A stretch of 64,000 nucleotides of DNA from Thiomicrospira sp. WB1 (GTDB taxonomy: Bacteria > Pseudomonadota > Gammaproteobacteria > Thiomicrospirales > Thiomicrospiraceae), in the NCBI RefSeq assembly GCF_001507535.1, contig NZ_LQBN01000002.1:62001-126000 (forward strand). Reading direction: 5' to 3'. The notes beneath the pieces are model-generated. The model did not search any database. It saw only the letters and a program-made list of their open reading frames with translations, and was not told the origin of the DNA. Below are positions 61,867-64,000 of the stretch, one piece after another (position 1 is the stretch's first letter; every line of letters starts with the position of its first letter). A program made the translations under genes and the position numbers.

Positions 61867-61998
61867 AAATTAAAGATACCCGTTGGTGTTTTGCGTTCGC
61901 GCAAGCGGTTCTGTGATCGAATCAACGCGATACGCCAATGAAAAAGATGCATTTTAACGCAATCAAACCCGAATGAGCAGGAAACATAGAGGAAGACG

Positions 61999-62622
61999 AT
62001 GGGACGAAGTAAGTCCAGTACCGAATGGTTGAAAGAGCACTTTGATGATTATTATGTGAATAAGGCCAAGCAGGAGGGGTGGCGTTCGCGTGCGGTCTAC
62101 AAGTTGCAGGAAATCGACGACAAAGACGCGTTGTTTCATCACGGTATGACGGTGGTGGATTTGGGGGCGGCACCCGGTGGTTGGTCTCAATGGGCCACAC
62201 ATCAGATTGGGGCGCAGGGTGAAGTGTTTGCGTTGGACCTGTTGCCCGTGGAGCCGTTTGCAGGGGTCACGTTTATTCAGGGTGACTTTCAGGACGATGC
62301 GGTTTATGAAGCATTAATGAACGCATTGGACGGACGGGAAGTGGATCTGGTCATGTCAGACATGGCACCGAACATGAGTGGTAACAAACAGGTGGACATC
62401 CCCAAAGCCATGTATTTGGTCGAGCTCTGTGTGGACCTGGCGGATCAGGTTCTCAAGCCCGGCGGAAACCTCTTGATGAAAGTCTTTCAGGGCGAAGGGT
62501 ACGAAGCGCTGTTAAAACAACTGCGTGGTAAGTACCAGAAAGTGATGACACGAAAACCCAAAGCTTCGCGTGCACGCAGTAAAGAAATGTATTTACTCGC
62601 AAAAAACAAACGAGGGTCATAA
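61999..62622 (+). CDS. rlmE: 23S rRNA 2'-O-methyltransferase RlmE
   Basis: About 207 residues. Methylates U2552. The K-D-K-E tetrad is present: Lys in SRAVYKLQEID, Asp in SDMAPNMSG, Lys in LLMKVFQGEG, Glu in RSKEMYLL. SAM site VVDLGAAPGGWSQWA. AGAGGAAG before the ATG. Usual neighbour of ftsH. Confidence 0.97.
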   Translation: MGRSKSSTEWLKEHFDDYYVNKAKQEGWRSRAVYKLQEIDDKDALFHHGMTVVDLGAAPGGWSQWATHQIGAQGEVFALDLLPVEPFAGVTFIQGDFQDDAVYEALMNALDGREVDLVMSDMAPNMSGNKQVDIPKAMYLVELCVDLADQVLKPGGNLLMKVFQGEGYEALLKQLRGKYQKVMTRKPKASRARSKEMYLLAKNKRGS

Positions 62623-62816
62623 AAAACCTTTCGTGAAACTGCGAAAAATGCCATGGGTCAGCGGATTTCTTGTTGATCAGAGTAAAAAAAATGAATGGTT
62701 TTGTGGTAAAGTTTAGGCGATAAGAATTGATTTTTTGCAACGCAATCAAACGGCGCTTTTTCGGGTAAAAGGGCTTGAAATAAGCGCGTCGGAATGGTCG
62801 GAGAACCCAACAGACT

Positions 62817-64000
62817 ATGAAAAACGATATGCTCAAAAATATCCTGATTTGGACGGTGGTCGCAACGGTTATGCTGTCCATCTTTAACCATTTCAGTGGG
62901 CAAGGAGCAACTCAGAGATCGCAGCTGGCTTACTCTGAATTCATTGACGAGGTGCGCGCCGGGACGGTGAGCCAGGTGACCATCGAAGGTGAGAAAATCC
63001 AGGGGGTTTTTTCTGATGGTCGAGCGTTTACAACTTACAACCCGGGCGATGTCGGATTGATGGGGGACTTGCTGGACAACCGTGTGAAAGTGGTATCGCG
63101 TCCCCCCGAAAAGCAAAGCCTGTTGATGCAGATCTTTATTTCGTGGTTCCCGATGTTGCTGTTGATTGCGATTTGGATCTTCTTCATGCGCTCCATGAGC
63201 GGTGGCGGCATGGGGGGCAAAGGTGGCCCCATGTCCTTTGGTAAAAGTAAGGCCAAAATGCTCAGTGATGATCAGGTAAAAGTCACGCTGGACGATGTGG
63301 CCGGTGCCGATGAAGCCAAAGAGGAAGTCGGAGAAATCGTTGATTTCCTGCGCGACCCCGAAAAGTATCAGAATTTAGGTGGGAACATTCCGCGTGGTGT
63401 GTTGATGGTGGGCCCACCGGGTACGGGTAAAACTTTGCTGGCCAAAGCCATTGCTGGGGAAGCGAAGGTGCCGTTTTTCAGCATTTCAGGCTCCGACTTT
63501 GTGGAAATGTTTGTCGGTGTGGGGGCTTCTCGAGTCCGTGATATGTTTGAGCAGGCCAAGGCGCATTCACCCTGTATTATCTTTATCGATGAGATCGATG
63601 CCGTTGGCCGCAGCCGGGGTGCCGGAATGGGCGGCGGTAACGATGAGCGTGAGCAAACCCTTAACCAGATGCTGGTGGAAATGGACGGGTTTGAAGGCAA
63701 TGAAGGGGTGATCGTTATCGCGGCCACAAACCGGGCCGACGTACTGGACCCGGCCCTGTTGCGTCCGGGGCGATTTGACCGTCAGGTCAGCGTGGGGTTG
63801 CCCGATGTGCGGGGGCGAGAGCAGATACTGAAAGTGCACATGCGCAAAGTGCCCATGTCGGATGATGTCGACCCATCTCTGATTGCTCGCGGGACCCCCG
63901 GGTTTTCCGGTGCGGACTTGGCTAACCTTGTTAATGAGGCAGCTTTGTTCGCAGCGCGGGCAAACGAACGACTGGTGACTCAAGGGCACTTTGAAAAAGC
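62817..64000 (+). CDS. ftsH: ATP-dependent zinc metalloprotease FtsH (3' end outside window)
   Basis: First 394 residues. Inner-membrane AAA+ protease that degrades membrane proteins, sigma32 and LpxC. TM1 at about 7-24, periplasmic domain with [18 protein letters not shown]2 at about 100-126, Gly-rich linker, AAA module with Walker A GPPGTGKT at 199-206, Walker [11 protein letters not shown] near 254, and the arginine-finger region RPGRFDRQ near 313. The zinc motif HEAGH is beyond the edge. The 194-nt gap before it shows no clear heat-shock promoter. Confidence 0.97.
   Translation, partial: MKNDMLKNILIWTVVATVMLSIFNHFSGQGATQRSQLAYSEFIDEVRAGTVSQVTIEGEKIQGVFSDGRAFTTYNPGDVGLMGDLLDNRVKVVSRPPEKQSLLMQIFISWFPMLLLIAIWIFFMRSMSGGGMGGKGGPMSFGKSKAKMLSDDQVKVTLDDVAGADEAKEEVGEIVDFLRDPEKYQNLGGNIPRGVLMVGPPGTGKTLLAKAIAGEAKVPFFSISGSDFVEMFVGVGASRVRDMFEQAKAHSPCIIFIDEIDAVGRSRGAGMGGGNDEREQTLNQMLVEMDGFEGNEGVIVIAATNRADVLDPALLRPGRFDRQVSVGLPDVRGREQILKVHMRKVPMSDDVDPSLIARGTPGFSGADLANLVNEAALFAARANERLVTQGHFEK

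Overview
The window is a gene-dense, moderately GC-rich stretch of a gammaproteobacterial chromosome. The evidence is the gene order thrS-infC-rpmI-rplT-pheS-pheT-ihfA-merR, the lptD-surA-pdxA-rsmA-apaH run, the amgK-murU pair beside lptD, and the leuCDB-asd-truA-trpF-accD-folC-SPOR-purF-metZ run known from Pseudomonas-like genomes. Genus cannot be fixed from the sequence. A Thiomicrospira/Piscirickettsiaceae-type organism is a guess. I see no rRNA, tRNA, CRISPR array, insertion sequence or intact prophage.

Layout: 1-4.2 kb holds a partial LpxH-like phosphoesterase, dgkA, gshB, an outer-membrane protein and a DUF5718 gene. 4.2-10.6 kb holds mutS and a very large hybrid kinase/diguanylate cyclase. 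10.9-17.1 kb holds pncC, recA, recX, alaS and lysC. 17.1-24.7 kb is the translation/IHF block, with infC starting at ATC. 24.7-32.2 kb is a minus-strand envelope/housekeeping operon running from lptD to two unknown genes. 32.2-39.1 kb holds amgK-murU, yaaA, a DTW gene, recN, nadK and hrcA. 39.1-46.6 kb is the most accessory part: an AT-rich outer-membrane protein, an epimerase, an MsrA-thioredoxin-MsrB lipoprotein, an exported peroxiredoxin, a phage-type replication pair, dacB and queE. 46.7-61.5 kb is biosynthesis (leu, asd, trp, acc, fol, pur, met) with an M23 peptidase-bactofilin pair. 61.5-64 kb holds yhbY, rlmE and the start of ftsH.

The strongest unexplained signal is a 12-bp perfect palindrome, ACCAGGCCTGGT. 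It occurs 11 times exactly, with 5 single-substitution copies and 1 further degenerate copy. It is found in coding and non-coding DNA, often with T runs before it and A runs after it. By chance about 0.004 copies would be expected in 64 kb at equal base frequencies. The flanks are the wrong way round for intrinsic terminators, and copies inside conserved protein motifs cause no indels. It looks like a genome-wide iterated palindrome such as a protein-binding or methylation site. The MsrA-Trx-MsrB/peroxiredoxin cassette and the DnaT-like/DUF6475 pair are the next most interesting items.
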